In this document: positions 5,651 through 7,446 of the stretch, piece after piece
Layout of the letters: the number at the start of each line of letters is the position of its first letter
Position numbering within the stretch: position 1 is the first letter of the stretch
NCBI GenBank assembly: GCA_947453585.1
Contig: CANGHQ010000080.1
Span: forward strand, 1-7,446
From: Burkholderiales bacterium
Lineage (GTDB): Bacteria; Pseudomonadota; Gammaproteobacteria; Burkholderiales; Burkholderiaceae_C
Length of the DNA stretch: 7,446 nucleotides
Direction: 5' to 3'
Notes under the pieces: generated by a model
What the model was told of the DNA's origin: nothing
Databases searched by the model: none
Seen by the model: the letters and a program-made list of their open reading frames with translations, nothing else
Program-made: the position numbers and the translations under genes

Positions 5651-7446
5651 CGCAGCATCCTCTTCTACCTGCCGAGGCGCCATCGCCATCGCCATCGCCA
5701 GCCCAGGCCGCAGCGCTGCCCTTGGCTACTAGTGCGCTGCTGACGACCCTGCGCCTGTGGGCTGACCAAGGCTGGCTACGCCGCCTAGACAGCGCGCTGG
5801 CCGCACTGCTCGCCGAGCTGGAACCCGACGCCAGCCCCACGCTGCTGGTCAGCACCGCGCTCTTGGCGCAAATGGAGGGGCGTGGCCACACCTGCCTGCC
5901 ACTGGCGCCGGTGGTCAAAGACGCGCAAGCCTTGCTGGACTGGCCGCCCGCAGCGCAAGCCCCGCTGCAAGCGCTGTGGCTTGAATTGCCCGGAACGCTG
6001 GCACTGTGGCTGGACGCGCTGCGCGCCAGCACATTGGTGCGCGTGGTGTTTAACGAACACCAAGACCAGCCCCCGCAAAGCGACCAAGGCCAGCCGCTGG
6101 TGCTGGCCGGCACCGCAGCCGCGCCACTGCTTTACTTGCGCCGCTATTGGCTGCAAGAGCAGCAACTCGCAAGTGCCCTGTGGCAGCGCGCAGCGCAGCA
6201 CAGCACCGTGGACGAAGCCGCCGCCCGGCAGTGGCTGGACCGGTTGTTTGACCCTTCCCCCGCAGGCGGAGAGGTGGTGGCTTCCACCCCTTCGCTTGCA
6301 GCACCCGGCGCTGCCGCTGCGTTCCAAGACGCCGCCACCGCCGACACCATGGACTGGCAAAAAATGGCCTGCGCCGTGGCCCTGCGCGCGGACCTCACCG
6401 TCATTACCGGCGGCCCGGGCACCGGCAAAACCTATACCGCCGCGCGCCTGCTGGCGCTCTTGTTTGCCATGGCGCCGCAAGCCCAGCGCCTGCGCGTGGC
6501 CCTGGCCGCACCCACCGGCAAGGCTGCCGCGCGTCTGCGCCAGTCGATTGACAGCGCGCTGCAAGAACTGGGCGCGCGCTTGGGGCCCGTCCCAGACCAG
6601 GCTGCAACGGGGGAACACCAAACCACGGAAAACACGGGCCTGAACCTGGCCGCGTTTGCCCAGCGCATCGGCGCGGCGCGCACGCTGCACGCGCTCTTGG
6701 GTGCGCGGCCCGACACGCGCCAGTTCCGCTTCAACGCCAACACACCGCTGGACGTGGACATCGTCATCGTGGACGAAGCGTCCATGGTGCACCTGGAAAT
6801 GATGGCCGCTCTGGTGCAGGCGCTGCCCCCCGGCGCCAAGCTGATCTTGCTGGGCGACAAAGACCAACTGGCCTCGGTCGAAGCCGGTGCGGTGCTGGGC
6901 GACCTGTGCCGAGACGCAGGCGCGGGCCAGTACGACGCCGCCACCGCCCGCTACGCCCAGGCGCTGACCGGCTGCCGCCTGGCGCCGGAATTCTTGGCCG
7001 CTAGTTCTGCGCCAGACGCACTCGCCCAACAAACCGTGATGCTGCGCCACAGCCGCCGCTTTGGCGGCCAGATCGGCAAGCTGGCCACCGGCGTCAACGC
7101 CGGGGACGCCTCTGCCGCGCTGGCCTTGCTGGCCAATGACGCCGCAGGCACGCTGCACGCCAGCCCCGAGCACAAGGTGCAAGCCGTGCTGCGCTTGGCA
7201 GTACACGGTCGCCCAGATGCGCCGGCCTGCTACGCCGACTATCTGCGACTCGTGCAGACCGGGCCTGGCGCATCCGGCGCTGACCCGCAGGCTGCGCACA
7301 GCGCCTGGGCCACGGCGGTCCTGCGCGCTTTTGACCGCTTTCGCCTGGTGTGCGCGGTGCACGAGGGTGACTGGGGCACGCGCAGCCTGAACCTGGCGGT
7401 CCAACTTGCCCTGACTGAAGCCGGGCTTTTGAAAGCGCGCGGCGAG
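5647..7446 (+). CDS. recD: RecD subunit of RecBCD: 5'-3' helicase, 3'-truncated by window edge
   Basis: RecD is the SF1B 5'-3' motor of RecBCD. Exactly 600 codons are open from the ATG to the right edge, with no stop. Motifs: Walker A GGPGTGKT (255-262), motif Ia region AAPTGKAAARL (287-297), Walker B VDEASMV (375-381), motif III GDKDQLASVEAGAVLGDL (403-420), and the motif IV region LRHSRRFGGQIGKLA (466-480). The segment near 560-580 (FDRFRLVCAVHEGDWG) is the conserved stretch just before the C-terminal helicase domain, so motifs V and VI lie beyond the window. Walker A lysine is K261 against K177 in E. coli, so the N-terminal region is about 84 residues longer. The excess includes a Ser-Pro repeat at residues 12-18 and an Ala/Pro-rich linker near 211-240. 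A second variable insert lies at about 314-335. The start is set by the ATGA overlap with recB; the next in-frame Met comes too late. Identification is secure; the 3' end is unseen. Confidence 0.96.
   Translation, partial: MTQHPLLPAEAPSPSPSPAQAAALPLATSALLTTLRLWADQGWLRRLDSALAALLAELEPDASPTLLVSTALLAQMEGRGHTCLPLAPVVKDAQALLDWPPAAQAPLQALWLELPGTLALWLDALRASTLVRVVFNEHQDQPPQSDQGQPLVLAGTAAAPLLYLRRYWLQEQQLASALWQRAAQHSTVDEAAARQWLDRLFDPSPAGGEVVASTPSLAAPGAAAAFQDAATADTMDWQKMACAVALRADLTVITGGPGTGKTYTAARLLALLFAMAPQAQRLRVALAAPTGKAAARLRQSIDSALQELGARLGPVPDQAATGEHQTTENTGLNLAAFAQRIGAARTLHALLGARPDTRQFRFNANTPLDVDIVIVDEASMVHLEMMAALVQALPPGAKLILLGDKDQLASVEAGAVLGDLCRDAGAGQYDAATARYAQALTGCRLAPEFLAASSAPDALAQQTVMLRHSRRFGGQIGKLATGVNAGDASAALALLANDAAGTLHASPEHKVQAVLRLAVHGRPDAPACYADYLRLVQTGPGASGADPQAAHSAWATAVLRAFDRFRLVCAVHEGDWGTRSLNLAVQLALTEAGLLKARGE
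5679..5700 (+). repeat. GCCATC hexamer tandem repeat in recD
   Basis: Three full copies of GCCATC plus GCCA lie near the 5' end of recD and encode an alternating Ser-Pro stretch (residues 12-18). The unit is six bases, so changes in copy number would lengthen or shorten the N-terminal tail without shifting the frame. It sits before the conserved RecD domain and is probably an unstructured lead-in. Confidence 0.7.

Noticed and set aside
5882..6643. 253-codon plus-strand frame inside recD
   Set aside because: Out-of-frame reading of recD. The translation is Pro/Arg/Cys-rich with no family motif, and the true frame carries Walker A across the same bases.
5785..7404. 539-codon open frame on the minus strand opposite recD
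   Set aside because: It mirrors the codon bias of a GC-rich gene, has no recognisable motifs, and the opposite strand plainly encodes RecD helicase motifs.
1..7446. A novel defence or mobile system hidden in the window
   Set aside because: All bases are accounted for by three contiguous recBCD genes with canonical motifs. There are no insertion sequence ends, tRNA, CRISPR repeats or foreign-looking composition change.

Overview
This window is a plain, fully coding piece of a chromosome: the 3' part of recC, all of recB, and most of recD, on the + strand in the order recC-recB-recD. Together they encode the RecBCD (exonuclease V) helicase-nuclease that processes double-strand DNA ends for RecA-dependent recombination and degrades linear foreign DNA. 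The sequence is very GC-rich (about two thirds G+C by eye). The proteins are clear proteobacterial RecBCD subunits, rich in Ala, Gln and Leu. That style, and recB following recC directly with no ptrA protease gene between them (unlike Escherichia coli), suggests a betaproteobacterium, probably Burkholderiales/Comamonadaceae. The taxonomic call is an inference from composition and memory, not from a search.

Layout: positions 1-1883 hold the C-terminal 626 residues of RecC, open at the left edge. Positions 1880-5650 hold a complete RecB of 1256 residues with all SF1A helicase motifs and an intact nuclease active site. Positions 5647-7446 hold the first 600 codons of RecD, running off the right edge without a stop. 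Both junctions are ATGA overlaps with a purine-rich ribosome-binding site 4 bases upstream of each start, so the subunits are probably made from one message by coupled translation. No intergenic region exists, and no promoter, terminator, RNA gene, mobile element or CRISPR array is visible. The operon promoter must lie left of the window and any terminator right of it.

How the genes work together (family knowledge): RecB is the 3'-5' motor and carries the only nuclease. RecD is the 5'-3' motor. RecC splits the strands and holds the site that reads Chi, after which RecB loads RecA. Everything visible fits a working enzyme.

I found no undescribed system. The second-look items are modest: an in-phase A AAA AAC slippery heptamer followed by a perfect 8-bp hairpin inside recC, six in-frame copies of the E. 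coli Chi octamer, a RecD N-terminal region longer than that of E. coli with low-complexity linkers, and a longer linker in RecB.
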